This document shows, piece by piece, positions 10,283 to 22,830 of a stretch of DNA of 64,000 nucleotides. The stretch's first letter is position 1; each line of letters starts with the position of its first letter. The notes under the pieces were generated by a model, which made no database searches, was not told where the DNA came from, and saw nothing but the letters and a program-made list of their open reading frames with translations. The stretch is from Paraphaeosphaeria minitans (Eukaryota; Ascomycota; Dothideomycetes; Pleosporales; Didymosphaeriaceae). Location: assembly GCA_015832175.1 (NCBI GenBank), contig WJXW01000015.1:1054001-1118000 (forward strand), written 5' to 3'. Both the position numbers and the translations under genes were made by a program.

Positions 10283-13200
10283 ATGAGGACCTGCAATCAT
10301 ACATCCTGGCTGTCGTTCCATGGAAACGACCAGATCATGTTTCGGCAAGCGAGTACGCTGAGCGACATTTTCACGAGCTTTGACGCCCCTGCAAAGAGAT
10401 TTCCAAGCCTGGCCGTTGTTATTGGCAATGCAGGCAATGCACTACCCAGCACCAGGAAGTGTACTAACCTTCAAGACCAGGAGGGCCTAAGTTTGCAACT
10501 GGATCCAGACACTGCATTTAGTGACCAGCCAGCATTGTTTGCGCATGAGAACTTCTCCAGACGAACCAAACTCAGCCCAGAGCCCATGCCTTCCGTATGT
10601 CATAGGCACGCGATGCGTGAATTACAATGGCAAGTCTCTAGTCTAGCTGAAGCCGTCGACAGCCTTTACTGTAGGCTGGTCCGGCCATTCGCGGACATAG
10701 TATGCTTTTTCGCGGCAGCAGACGATGGTATCCCGCAGATCGCTGACAAACTGGTGCCATGGCTCGAGCAAAGTAACTCACGCAACCGTCGCCCCCTGCT
10801 TTACCCGCGCCTGCTTGTGATCTTAGCACCGAGCGAGAAGCGGACCCCCACCCAAGTAAAGATGCAGTTAGTCCAACTTCTCAAACAGCAACTCAAGAGC
10901 CCCGTAATAGATAGCTTCTCAATGGTTTCGGTCTACATCAGGCATGGCAGCGACCAAACACTGAGAGATCGCATCAAACGAGAAACCGATCTCGCGAAGG
11001 ACTTTCGTGCTCGGAACCATATATCCCTGAATGCTGTCCATTTCGATCGTCTGTTTCGCCATGCTTGTGACCACTTTGCCCGCACAGGCGAAGCACAATT
11101 TGACATGCTCGCTGCATCGCGCTTGCATAGGCCCGTACCGCGAGGCTTGCACATACATCTAGCCGACTTGCTCACAAACGTAGACACCTACGAAGACATG
11201 ACAGCATTCGCAGCGCCGTTCATCGCTAGATGCCACGCATTGGACAACTACGCATGGGACGTGCCCTATCAGTGATGTGTCTGCGATCAGTCTCCGTCTG
11301 CTAACTTGCGTAAGACTTCGGCCCCGAGGAAGTATTCGCAGCCCATTACAGAAGCGTCTGTGCGGCTACAACAAAGAACAAGGCACTTGGATGCGCCGGC
11401 AAGGCTGATACCCCTGTGTTGATGCTTAGAAGTGGGGCTGTATCCCTGATCGAACAGCATTTCCTGACGGCCAGCGGACACGGTAAGCTGAGCAGCGGAG
11501 GACGTTCGAAGCTGCTGGGCGAGTTTCGCCCCTGGCTCTGTCAGTTAAAGACTTACAAATCGTGCCTCGCATGCATGCAAAAAGCGCCCGAGCACAAGTT
11601 CCCATGCGGCCATATGGTCTGCGAGGATTGCTGCAAAGAGCTGGGTCATCACTTCGATACAGACCCTCATCTTCATGTGTTTGATCACTGTCCGATCTGC
11701 GAACTGCCATGCCAGTTTGCTGTACGTGTTAAGCCGGTGACTGCAGGCTTTCGAGTGCTGTCTATTGATGGCGGCGGTATCCGTGCCGTGATCCCCATCC
11801 AGTTCCTCCGCGCGCTCGAGCAAGCCATCGGCCTCGACATGCCCGTCCAAGAGCACTTTGACCTAAGTTACGGAACGAGTTCAGGTACGTACCCAGCAGC
11901 TACGTGCATTTTTACCGCTTACTCGCCATTCACCGGGTCGATGGTCAACTTGGCTCTATACGGGCTAGGAATGAAGGTGAGTGAAGCTTCTGACTTGTTC
12001 AAACAGCTGTCCACGCGCGTGTTCCGTGGTCGCGGCCGCGTTGGCGTCGGCTTGGCCGCTACGGTGCAGGCGCTCGTAGCCTCTTATCGTAACGGCAGAT
12101 TTCCAGCTGCGGACATAGACGGTGCTCTTGCGGACGTTTTCAATGATGCTACCGTGCTCGATCATCCGTACATGTCCTCGATCGGGGCCCGCACCGGCTT
12201 CCCTGTCGTGAATGCTGACACTTCGGAGACCTGCATGGTGACTAGCTATAATGGGGCCGCTCGAGGGCGCGCCCTCGGCGACTGCGACAGGAATACGACG
12301 TACAGGGTCCTTCGTTCTGAAACGGCTCTCGATGAGATCCTGGTCAAAGATGCGTTAAGTTCACATTTCTTTCTGGGGGCAACTGCTCATGCAACGATGC
12401 AGCGCCCGAGGTGCATCAGCAGCTCCATGGTGAATAACTCAGCCCAATGGTGCCCATTATTTCTCACAGCAGCAGGTATTTCACGCCGCACAGGATACCC
12501 TACCACGGGATGGTCATCGATGGCGGTCTAAGCGACAACAATCCGTGCATGCTTGCGATGCAAGAGTTGCAGAGCATGGCGCCTGAGCTGAGGCGACCGG
12601 ACCAGTTCGTCTCTATTGGCACAGGGGTGAGCAGAGCAAGCCAGGCCACTGGCATGGGAGGCAAAAACAGCTTGCTCTTTGGCAATAATTCCCTTCGGCA
12701 AACATTTAAGCACTACTGGAGTGAGAATTTCGATGGTGATAAGACGTTTGCCAGCATGCGCCACATGATGGCTGCAGCGGTGCCGGATGGGACCGACAAC
12801 ATCGATGAGTGGCTCCGCCGGTTCAATCTCTCTTTGGAGCAAGAGCTGCCCGACCTGGCAGATGCTAGCGCTATGGATGACTTGGCGAACACAGCCTGGG
12901 CCTTTTTCACGTCTGATCCGGCTGTGCACGATCTGGCCCGAGCCGTTTTGGCGTCCTGCTTCTATTTCGAACTACGGGTCATGCCCATGTATGAGAACGG
13001 ACACTATACTTGTTATGGCCGCATATTGTGCCGCATCCCTGTAACCAAGCCTGAATTTGCGGGGCTCATGCAGAAGCTCGACGCTATGGGTGCTCACTTC
13101 CTGCTCCAGAAACGGATAGCACGACAGATAAAGTCCATAGCAGTCTCAACCGATCAGACAGGAAACTTTAGCAAACCTATCTCTCTGCGCGTTCGAGATC

Positions 13201-13412
13201 TCAAAGACCCACTAGACGTGCGGCTGAGGTTTTCAGGGACGCGTACCTACCACATCAGCGCGTCGCCTGTATCGATCGGCACTCTGGTCGAACTGCAGAA
13301 ACTAGAATGGGCAAGCCTCTGCCATACTGGCTCCGGGCACATAGCACTACCAAGAAGAAACGGCCGGGTAGCTATTGTGATCGAATGGTCAAGCGGCGCT
13401 GTTCAAGCGTAA
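10283..13412 (+). CDS. Large patatin-like phospholipase with RING-like Cys/His cluster
   Basis: Lipid acyl hydrolase of the fungal long patatin family. Exons proposed: 10283..11260, 11329..12353, 12470..13412, giving about 981 aa. The N-terminal third matches the family's conserved scaffold (RLVRPFADIVCFFAA, AAPFIARCHALDNY). A RING-like cluster follows at residues 405-450 (CLACMQ, FPCGHMVCEDCC, HCPICE). The catalytic patatin domain has the oxyanion loop GGGIR (474-478), the elbow GTSSG with nucleophile Ser510, and the dyad Asp in VIDGG (Asp685). The intron at 11261..11328 contains a CTAAC branch point. The intron at 12354..12469 is the least certain; a microexon inside it is possible. A 51-nt in-frame segment at 11885..11935 looks like an intron whose AG acceptor is CG. 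Fungal patatin-like genes are also known Starship cargo; whether this one was mobile is inference. Confidence 0.75.
11885..11935 (+). other. Intron-like 51-nt segment with CG instead of AG at its 3' end
   Basis: It begins GTACGT directly after the GTSSG elbow, contains a CTTAC branch-like site, and ends CACCG. Removing it gives GTSSGSMVNLALYGLGMK, the continuation expected for patatins; keeping it inserts 17 residues just after the catalytic serine without breaking the frame. Either a mutated acceptor with forced retention, a non-canonical GT-CG intron, or a base error. Confidence 0.5.
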
Positions 13413-15341
13413 GCTAAGATGATCAATAAGTCACCAAAGGCAGATCATCGTGCATACATTCATAACGATCAAGTAAGATACCTAGATGCCACAAATGTTA
13501 GTCACGGTAAGATCACATGGAAAACAGAGAGAGTGTACGTTGATGCACTTGCGTTTCGGTTCGCATTGCCGGTCAGCACAGCCGTGACCTCGACGTTTAC
13601 TTTGGATGTTTGGAGAGTCTTTTGAAGCGTCGAATCTGGACTGAGTGGACGATAGCCGTTGTTTTAGAATTGTGTTCGGAGGCGTCAGGTGTGACCGTGC
13701 GTGTCAGCAGCATCTGAAAGAATCAATTCTTCTAACGTATGGGCAGTACGCGATGCGCCCCCAGCATCAGCAGGGCTCGCACTACCAGCAGTGATTAGTA
13801 TCGGGAGAACCAGCATATGCAAAACATATCATTTGTGGAACTCTGTAGTCTCCACTTATTGTGTGTGAACAAGTCGGCAATATAAGCAGCATCGAACAAA
13901 AACCAAAGCATAATTATTCGTCTCGATTCAGTGTCTTGTAAGGGTCCGCAGCACGAAGCACGTAGTATTGGACTTACGTGCTTCCACTCAGCGTGTGCAG
14001 CATATGGCATCATTAGATATTTCCTCTCCAATGAGTATGTGTCAGCAGCCGTGAGAGCAGCATTATCGGCAAGCTGCATATGAATCGGTATAGTCTCCAC
14101 TAAGCGCTTCTCTGGAGCAGCCTGAGCATTTCCACTGTTGAGGCTGACGTGGTCCCTATCTAGTGTCTAAGCAGCCTCAAAGGTATATGGTGTTCTCGAA
14201 ATCTCCCGTCTCCACTCGGTGCTCATCAGCAACATCAGCAGCATCGGTGTTATCGATATTGAGCTGGTCCACATACATCGTATTGGCAGCATCACCGGAA
14301 TCGGTGGCCGTAGTGTCGTCAGCACAATCTACCATGGGAAGAACCATGGTCATTAGAAGTCCACGGTAACAAAGCAGTGCGTTGTCTAGATGTCTAAATG
14401 TAGTTAGTGCAAGCGTAAGCTCGTGTCTAATCGCACTCTCGGTAGACACTCGCTTACCAGCGGACCTTGTTGCAGACATAGCCCCGACGTTGATCATTCG
14501 ATTTCTGTCAGTGAAGTCTCGCTCTTTCAGGGTCTCAGATAGCGCTACCGCGTGATGACCGACAGTCATACTGCTGTGATCACTTGAGGGTCTCTTCCCT
14601 ACGCAGAGTTAGCAGGAGGTACAGGATCACTGCAGCTGCACTATACCACCCTACGCTGGATACACGTTCAATGTTTTATCTCCCGCACACGATCACTCTG
14701 GTCTCGCGCGGCACAGGCTTCTTGGCAGCCTCCGTTGCCTCTGTACCCTCACTGTTCGGGCGGGAGGGTTGGAAAACATAGTAGGTAATGGTTCGTTGAT
14801 ATCAAGTAGAGCAGTCTAATACACGGTTCGGTCTTATCAATCCAGGGCAATCGGGAGCTAGCGTGTACCAACAGCTTCGTAGATTGCAAGCGCTGTACAC
14901 ATTCATCGACAAGGGCTGCGCCCCTTTCTTAGCGTCCGTCTAGTCATCTTCATGTTTGGCGGCGCCCACGACACAAACCCTCCGTTATCTAGTTGCAGCA
15001 ATGTTTCTATAATTGTACGACGACTATAAGAGATATGATGATATGTTTTCGAATATGGATAGAGTGAGTCAATTACGGAGGTAGACGCGGCAGAATGTGT
15101 CAGTCGCACGCCCCATCACCAAAGGACCCTGAGCTTACCATCGCCTACCGTAATGCGAGCATTTGGCTTACGGGCCGCTGCGCGTCAGATGCATTGTCCG
15201 AAAAAGGTTCACGATTGAGATGAACGAACGGAACTCTGCATATCTAGATGATGCCCTCGACTTAAATGCACGTACATCCAAGCCGTACTTAGAATCGTTC
15301 CTCATTCCTCCGAGTCTTGGTGCCATTCGCTCGTTATCTCT
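13413..15341. other. Gene-free stretch containing a decayed inverted minisatellite
   Basis: No gene recognised. The part around 13.80-14.30 kb is an old copy of the repeat listed separately; the rest shows only short ORFs and CAGCA-rich text. Confidence 0.5.
13800..14300 (-). repeat. Decayed minisatellite, inverted copy of the 59-kb family
   Basis: On the minus strand the motif AGTGGAGAC recurs about every 60-250 nt, followed by CAGA and TCCAC(A/G)AATG-like text and by TGCTGCTGAC-like text. These are the landmarks of the units at 59.2-60.2 kb, here in opposite orientation and far more diverged. One minus-strand frame reads ADDTTATDSGDAANTMYV, suggesting some units were once coding-compatible. 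Boundaries are approximate. Confidence 0.5.
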
Positions 15342-16753
15342 ATGAATCCCACCTCCACCGAAGCAGCGCCTATCGAAGACTCTAGAGCTTCGATACCGTC
15401 GATGAATGCGAAGATGCCGTACCGTCGTCGTCGATACCTATCCCCACCACCACCCTTCCTGACGAATCGTGCCCATTCGCCAACACTCTCACTCGGAAAG
15501 CTCGGAAGATCAGTTTGGAGTGCACTGGATGCCATGTGTCAGGACATTTCCCCATTCCACCGCGTGCTCATCTCGCAGCTACTGATGCTCCTCGTGGCTG
15601 TCGAGCTGCTGAGATCGGGTCGCGCCGATCCTTTGCTGTCTTTCGTGCTAGGCTTGATGAAGATCGGACTGGTGGCGGACTGTATATCCATCCTCACTCT
15701 TCGTATGAGACGACTCTCGGGCTCCAGCGGTGTTCTGGCTTTCTTGCTCCGCAACGTACCCATCGTAACGGGCCCTTCTGCAGAGCTGGCACTGGCCATC
15801 CACGTCTTGAGAAGGAACAAGCCTTCGACCGCGAACAGCTTCCTGATTGGAAGTGTCTACGCAAAGCCCCTGGCCATGGGAGCTTCGTGTCTCATCCTCC
15901 AGGGTCTGCATGCACGGATTCCCGGAATCGACATGCCCCCTGAATCGCCGATAGTTCCTTGGTTGTTGGGCGTGAGCGGAGTTTTGATTTTGGCATCGGC
16001 TCCGCACATCGACAGTAAGTATAGGGTGTGATGTGAGCTGCTGCTGCTAACCAGTGTCATAGGCGACAAACAGTGGATCTCGCAAGGTGTACCTCTGTTC
16101 CTTGTCCTGCACGCCGGCTTCAGCTACTACTTTGGAACTTGGGGAGCTGCTAGACACAAGCGAAGAGTAGAAGGTGGCCGCGTCTCGGTGCAGAAATACA
16201 ACAGCATCGCTGCACCCCGAGAATGGGTGGCTCTGCTCATTTGTCTTGGGACACTCAAGGCAGGCGCCGTCCTTCTCGTGGGTGGTCTGCTGGACCAGGC
16301 ACACGCACTCGTCCTACATTCGGAACCCAGCATCCCCTTCCTTGCAGACGGGACTTTCGTGGATTTCACGGTTCTCCCGCTCGCGACGGCTGCATTAGAT
16401 CACTTAACAGACCTCAGGATCGCCTATGAGGGGGACGACAGCTCGTCGTGGGCGAACCTCATCCAATCTACGCTGCAAACATACTTTTTTGTGAGGCCTC
16501 TAGCTGCACTGGCGGGCCATGACATCGACCCGAGAGACGGTCGAGTTAGCATCGGGCTCTGCTTCATGGCCATCGCCTCCTGGCTATGGTTGCCAGTTGT
16601 TCCAAGTAGGTTCCCGCTGGTGATCCGATGCGAGACCCCCAGCTGATGCTACCTTTAGGATCCATCAAAGGCTTGGTCCTGCTACTGACCTACTCGTACT
16701 TGTCCTTTGTCAATGTCAGTCGTACGGGGCCTCTTGGATTCCACTTGCTGTAG
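15342..16753 (+). CDS. CAX-like cation/proton exchanger homologue (diverged)
   Basis: Multi-pass membrane protein of the Ca2+:cation antiporter superfamily, likely vacuolar or organellar; transport activity is uncertain. Three exons (15342..16014, 16063..16605, 16659..16753; introns 48 and 53 nt, GTAAGT and GTAGGT donors, CTAAC branch in the first) give 436 aa. Residues 140-185 align with the CAX alpha-1 repeat (GPSAELALAIHVLRRN then FLIGSVYAKPLAMG), keeping the acidic Glu148. Residues 326-345 align with alpha-2, but the usual GNAAEH reads ATAALDHL, so the catalytic Glu is replaced and displaced. The C-terminus (IKGLVLLLTYSYL) matches the family's last helix. A soluble basic N-terminal tail precedes the first helix. 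It is paralogous in layout to the gene at 44139..45560. It could be a non-transporting paralogue. Confidence 0.6.
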
Positions 16754-16921
16754 CGGCACGTACGTAAAATGCTCACACGGCGAGCGAGTCTTTGGTGTTG
16801 CTTCTGTCGCTACGAACGTCCGCCGGGGCACCGTCACCGAGGATCATCTGCCGAGCCTGATCGGCTAACAGGCGATGGGTCAACTGGCATGTCCATGTCG
16901 CACACGATGAGCAGGAGGTTG

Positions 16922-16993
16922 TGAGGCGTCCTCAAACCCTAAGGAGGGCCAAGTTGACTCTGCTTAGGGTCTTGGCAAGGGTTTGCGCCTCCT
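16922..16993. repeat. Imperfect inverted repeat (hairpin)
   Basis: The left arm contains GAGGCG...CAAACCCTAAGG and the right arm, read on the other strand, contains GAGGCGCAAACCCTTG...CCCTAAGC. Arms are about 30 nt with mismatches and a short loop. It could be a 3' hairpin of the upstream exchanger gene (stop 169 nt away) or a tiny MITE; no target-site duplication is obvious. Confidence 0.4.
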
Positions 16994-18015
16994 ACAATCA
17001 TGCCATGCGATGGTTGGAGATCAGATCGGTCGACGAAAGTGAATGTGGCATTCCTGGCACTCAGCCGAGTATATAGCCAACAAAAGAGACTGGCTGCTTA
17101 GTGGTCAGGCAATAGCTGGAGAGCTTGGCATTTCGAGTGCTGTCCGGCCATCCCAAGGCGCCCGCATTGCTCTTATTCACAGATTCTCCTCATAAACATA
17201 ATGCATGGAAAGTTGGCATGGCGTAGCAGCTTTGGTTGGCGCGAACGCCACTCCAAACTTCATTAGTTCATCTGAAACTAAGGTAGGACGACACCACAGT
17301 TGAGGGAGAAGGGAAACCAGGTCATATTGCATCATTAGCACCAAATCATGTACGCATCGCCGCAAGCTAAGACAGATATACGGGCACGTAAAATTGCGGC
17401 ATGTGGAGGATAGGAAATGCGGAGAGATGTTCAAAGCTTGATTGGTGAGACACCGGATGCTATACATACAGGCTCAGTGATCGACTATACCGTCGATTGT
17501 GCTCCGCTAGAATGCTGGTTCTCTCACCCGCCAATCAGCAGGTAAACGCTTCCGCTTACCTCCTACGTGCTGTGACATTTACGATAAGCCTATCAGCGTC
17601 TCCATAGGTATTGCGCTTATTTTCTGGATGATGCCCTTACGAAGCATAACACATGGCGCTGTGCTGGTGCTGCATATGGCACTAAGCGAAGCCCACACAA
17701 ACCGAGATAACGTATGTGCTCACAAGATCACTGAGATGGACGAAATAGAGCCCCACAGGTCTGGAGGAGCGCTCCTAGGAAAGGGCAGCCCGTCCCACAG
17801 CGCACCATGTTAGTCTAGCTCCACGGGAGCCGCTAAGGTCCATGCTTCATGTATCGGTGGCGACCAATGGAACATGACACCCGTCATGGCCACATAATTT
17901 GGCTCTACAAGCGATTACCGTAACCGAACGGTATCAGCAAGCAACTTTGCCGCTGTATGCTCATGCCCAGCTAGCTGCTTACGAGACAGAGTTCTATTGC
18001 AGCTCGTCCTACGCA

Positions 18016-18022
18016 TATAAAG
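18016..18022 (+). promoter_or_regulatory. TATA box of the DUF7492 gene
   Basis: TATAAAG about 90 nt upstream of the ATG at 18108. The promoter element is intact although the gene behind it is broken. Confidence 0.4.
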
Positions 18023-18107
18023 TTGGCACAGTCGTTGCATCCCCAAGCACTCCACATATCCACCATTTACAGCATTGGAAGCCTGTAGTCTATTGAGCTA
18101 GCAGTGG

Positions 18108-19183
18108 ATGATGCGTCCCGTTCACATCACCGTGTCGTTGGTTCTCATCTATTTTGAATTGGCTGCTGCGCATTCATGGCTGGAGCAGCTGTCAAACATT
18201 GCGTCCAATGGCTCTTTCGTGGCAGGATACGGTTATCCTCGCGGTTTCGTGGATAAGGGCGCACCCAGTTTCGACCAGAACGCTAACGTGTGACTGGTAC
18301 CGCCCTTGGAACAGCAGCCACCATTTGTGAGCCGCGCAAATCTTCTCTGTCATCCTTCCCAGCGCATTGCGAATCAAACAGCTCGTTATCCTCGCTTGCA
18401 GACCATTCCTGGCGGCATGGTTGCCATGCGATATGCAGAGAATGGCCACGCAACCATCCCAGACGGCGGCAGGAACTTGATGGGCAGCCGGAGAAGGGCG
18501 GCACCGTTTTTGTCTTTGGTACGCAACGGCCACGGCAGGACGAAATCCTACTCGATGTGTTGGAATGGACGCGTGATGGTCTCGGTGGTGATCGGCGAGG
18601 TTTCCTCCTTCCATCTCAGAATTTTGACGACGGGAGATGCTACCAGCTCGGAAATGGCGCGGCCCTGGCAACCTCCCGGAAAGAGCAAACACCCAACGCT
18701 CTGCCGGGACAGCTAGGGAGCGAGCACGAGCTGCTGTGCGAGACTGATGTCAGAGTACCGGACGACATCCAAGTTGGCAAGCCATATACGATGTACTGGG
18801 TGTGGCAGTGGCCGAACGCGCCCGGGAAAGATCCCAACTACCCTAGGGGGAAAGATGAATACTACGCCTCTTGCCTCGACGTTGACATAGATCGTGCATT
18901 GAGCCTCGAGCAAGAACAGCTCGAGCATCCCATCATTTAGCAAGATCCGATGCCCACAGCCGTGTCAGACTTCCAATCTCGCAGTGTCCTCACAACCGAC
19001 CCGCTGGCTTTGTACTCGGCCTCTGCGTTCGGCGGGGCGCTTGACCCACCGCGCTTGAGACTTGCACGTCATATAGCTTTCACTTCCGTCGGTGTTCGCG
19101 CTGGCAAAGGGACCGAGGCAGCAGCGGTCTCTACTGCTAGCCTGACCAGAGTTGCGACCTTGACCCCTGCCGTTCGCTCGTGA
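18108..19183 (+). pseudogene. Broken DUF7492 (secreted, LPMO-like N-terminus) gene
   Basis: The reading frames reconstruct a secreted DUF7492 protein: a signal peptide (ITVSLVLIYFELAAA), then the mature N-terminal His in HSWLEQL, followed by conserved blocks PRGFVDKGAP, LLCHPSQR, AMRYAENGHATIP, QPEKGGTVFVFGT, QNFDDGRCYQ, DDIQVGKPYTMYWVWQWP and SCLDVDI. Members start with His like lytic polysaccharide monooxygenases, but their enzyme activity is not established. Three lesions are seen: an in-frame TGA at 18291..18293 where the family has Trp, a one-base frameshift near 18465-18475, and an in-frame TAG at 18938..18940, after which the family-like text PMPTAVSDF resumes in the same frame. No canonical intron removes them. 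I call it a recent pseudogene; sequencing error is the alternative. The corrected protein is not given. Confidence 0.75.
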
Positions 19184-22100
19184 TGCATCGGAGTTAGGAA
19201 TTGCTTTTGTTTCCCAATTTCGGTTTCAGCTCCGGCGCTGCGACATGTCTCTCGTCCGAGCTTGAGCTGAGACCAAAGGGTCCTCGCATTCACATGGGTA
19301 CCGACCAATCTAGGTCGCAATGGATTCCGGTTCTCTGGTAATTCGAGGTTGGGTATTGATTTCGCCCCTTGTACGCCGATACTTGCATGTCCACGTAGCT
19401 ACCGCCCTGGCTGGATCAGCTCGACTTCGTCTTTGCCTTGCACCGGTTGTGACCCTTGAAGTTAGCCTAACGGTGAATCACGTTGAGCGCTTGTGGAAAT
19501 GTTCGATGTGCAGCACGTATGATAGCACCGTTACTGCGAATCTGATCTTCTGCTCTATCTGCTGAACACATGGCTATGGTCCTGGTCGTGGATCTCGATC
19601 TTTCTTGCGTTCGTTGTATAACCACATTGATCATACGCTTTTAGTTGCCTACATGACACATGTCTGAACGTCATATAACATTGCTCGCCTTTGCTTCGAG
19701 ATATGTAACGTTATATACATCTCACAGTGGTAACTAACTGAGCTTATTGACCCCGCCGTCCTCATCCCTTCTGCGGGCCGCCCTATTCTACCGAATTCTT
19801 GAGATGTATAAGTTCACTGAATTCTTTCCGCAGGTACTTGTACTGTGGTTGTATTTTCTGTGATGCCTCTATTTGGTGCTAGCAATCGCTCGCGTGTACG
19901 ACTTTTCCAATCTCCGTATCGCTTAGTGACGACTTTGCCGCTCTACTTCTGGCCATCGCACTAGACGAGAATCTACGCACCAAGGCTGTTATCCTCTAGG
20001 GAGCGCTTCAGCTAAGCAGGACGAAGGCCCTAGTAAGTGTCAAAGGTTATGTGGCCTGCACATTCTGGAACGGCAAACGGAAACCTGTTTACGTTGATTG
20101 CATTACGCATATCGTCTCGAGTTGCTGACGTCCCGGCACTGCAGTCCTGCACGGAAAGCCTAGGTCATCATAGAATAAAAACACGATCGAGGGCGTAAAG
20201 CTTAGCAGTGGATGTAAGACCATAAGCGCTACAGTGAATGGTATGCTTCACAGTTCACGGCCGTGAGCCATCGCGGTGATCGTTACTACCTATGATTCAG
20301 CGCAAGCGAGATCTCTGCAAATGAGCATAGACTGTGAGTTTACCTCAACGCTGGGCTTGCGAATGATGCATGAGGTCTGCAGACCTAGTGTATGAATGAC
20401 GAGCACCGACAGTGGCCGGTCAAGCATCTTGTGGGGAGTGCTGTAAGCAGTTGTGGTCACGATAGCGATCCGGCGCTCGAGGTGGGCCGCATCAAAGCTC
20501 TCAGCGTCTTAATAATCGCAGCACTAATTTAACGTAGTGGAGTGGGCGTAGACGCGTGGATGATTGGTGGGACATCAAGGCCTCATTTCGAGGAGGAGCT
20601 TGAAACACAATGTAAAGTAAGATGTAATTAGTCCGAGCGTAGCTCAAGGTTGGCTCTGGAACACCAGCTTGCAGGATACGCAACAGAATTGAAGCGCGTG
20701 AGTATCTGGCAGCGTCAGTGGCTCATTACGGCAATCGTCACATGGATCACGCTGGCTAATGAGAGCAACGTCACCTTTCCTACCGCAACATCACCGAGCG
20801 AATCGACGCGAGCAACGATCTGCAAAGCTGTGTAGGTTTTCTGCATCAGGAATTCTCACGCGAGAGCCAACGCATCTTGGAGAGTCAATTGTTCTCGGTT
20901 CTACTTGTCTATATACTCCACTGTGTGCTCAAGAATTCCTATCCTCGCTGCGCTATGTCTGGCCAGAGCCGACGGCAGACACGCTGGACCTGCTATGCCT
21001 TCCGCGCAATGACTTTGTGTTCCACATGTCTAGCATTCAGGCGCTCAATACAAGATTATCCGTGAGGAAGTGTAAAAACCGGCACGGCCAGGGCAGCCAT
21101 CAGAGATGACTACGGGTTGGCGATAAGCGTTTCGACCATTCTGAATGGGGTTTGTAGGTGGGCAGGTTATTGCGGATGACCAACCGAGGATGTAGAATAG
21201 CGAAAGGCGTGAGATTACTAGCCATAACGCTCCGCCGGTGTGGAACGGCGAGGTCTGAGGTGATATCGATGGTAATTGGTTCGTGCCATCTGCCGATTGG
21301 CTCGCCTCGTCTTCACTGCCTGCGACGTGAGAGTCCTACGGCTCATACGCGAGCTACGTCTCATGGATTGAGAAGCGCGGGTCGATCGAGCAGCTCTGTG
21401 CATGTTCTCTGTCAGTATGAGATGAGTTGATGAGGCGGCCGCGTAGGTATTTTCTATGGTGGTTGATAGATTATTCCGAGGATGTGCTGTGAAGGGATGG
21501 TAGGATGGTTTGTCAAGCGATGTGTTCCGTATGAGCAGGCCTTTATAGCCCTTGAGTGTTTATGCTTAGGCTGGGCTGGAAGGCGAAGTACGAATGGCTG
21601 TGTGCGCTGCGGTAAGCAACGTGTGAGCATCGCCCTCAGCGCTACCGGACGGTACCTCGAAGGTGCCGTTGACTTCCAGGAGTCAATCCCGACGGTAGCT
21701 TGCGAGGTGTCAAGTCAGGCAGAACCTGTACTTCCCAATAGCATGGCTTTCCCAGAGGCAAAAAGGATTTCTGAAGCTTCTTCGAGCCTGCACATGGAAG
21801 GACATAATCATCATTCTGTCGCGCCATTATTGATAAATAACCTTTGGCCCTATGGCCGACACATACTCTTCACACCGTTTGCAATCATGTTCAGCTACTA
21901 TTGCTCGTGAATCCGAGTGCGCACATATCTCGCGCCAAAAGCCAACCTAAACAAACCTGGCGTACATATGATATGGCGGTGGACGGTAGGAGTGGCAACG
22001 TAACGTTAATCACCGCGACATATCTTAAGGGAAGAGGCATCCTCCTTCACCGTAGGTTAGAGCCTCCTGCACTACCGCACGTGGAGTACCGTATCGTACT

Positions 22101-22830
22101 CATCTGTCGCCCCTGCTCGTTAACACACCGGCGTTCTGGTACACTTTTCGCGCTCCCCAGTGAATCGTGCCCGCCTACAGTTTGGATGAAATTTCTCCAT
22201 CGATTGACAAACCACCTGATCCATTTCACATTGACGAGAGTAAGCAACGATGCCTTGTGACATTAGCGCTTCTTGTCTCAGGTATATGTTCAACACAGGT
22301 CGCAACCTACATTCGTCAGCATCAAAGGCCTCCCTCATGCTTCAGTATCCTCCAAAAGGCTAGCCACCTCAAATTCCAGCGTTGTTGAGCATCTCGAGGA
22401 ACGAGATCCTCCAGAGGAGCGGGAATGGAGTGTACTAATGTCAACCTTACCAAAAACAATGGCATCAGGAACCGAGGCACGAAGACAATCGAATCAGGCC
22501 TTGCATGTATCAGCTCGTCTCAGGCACAAGGCTAGCCTTCACGTCTCGGAATCGTGGCAAGCCCTACCATGGATATCTCAATACTAAGGGGATGATAGAG
22601 GCGTAGGAAGGAAAATAGCTATGGCAGAAAAGGTGCCCTGAATCTCAGGCACGAAGGTTACAATACAAAGGTGCTCGAGTGGCTGGAGGAGACCAGAGTC
22701 TAGAAATAGGTACACCATATGGCCCGTAAAGAAAGACAATAGTTAAACGATAACGCATGCACCAACCTGAAGCCGCTTGACGTCGATATACGCCTCATGT
22801 CTCTCCGCACAAAGGGTCGAACGATGCCTC
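19184..22830. other. Gene-poor stretch (3.6 kb)
   Basis: ORFs up to 142 codons on both strands, none with recognisable domains, splice partners or coding-like composition. No clear repeat from the families seen elsewhere. Confidence 0.5.

Larger units (their letters stand above)
16754..18107. other. Gene-free stretch with an imperfect hairpin
   Basis: No gene is recognised. It holds the inverted repeat at 16922..16993 and, near its end, a TATAAAG at 18016..18022 about 90 nt before the DUF7492 start. Confidence 0.5.

Noticed and set aside
13419..13625. Short frame directly after the patatin gene
   Set aside because: Not in frame with the patatin C-terminus and without features; the patatin stop at 13412 is natural for the family.
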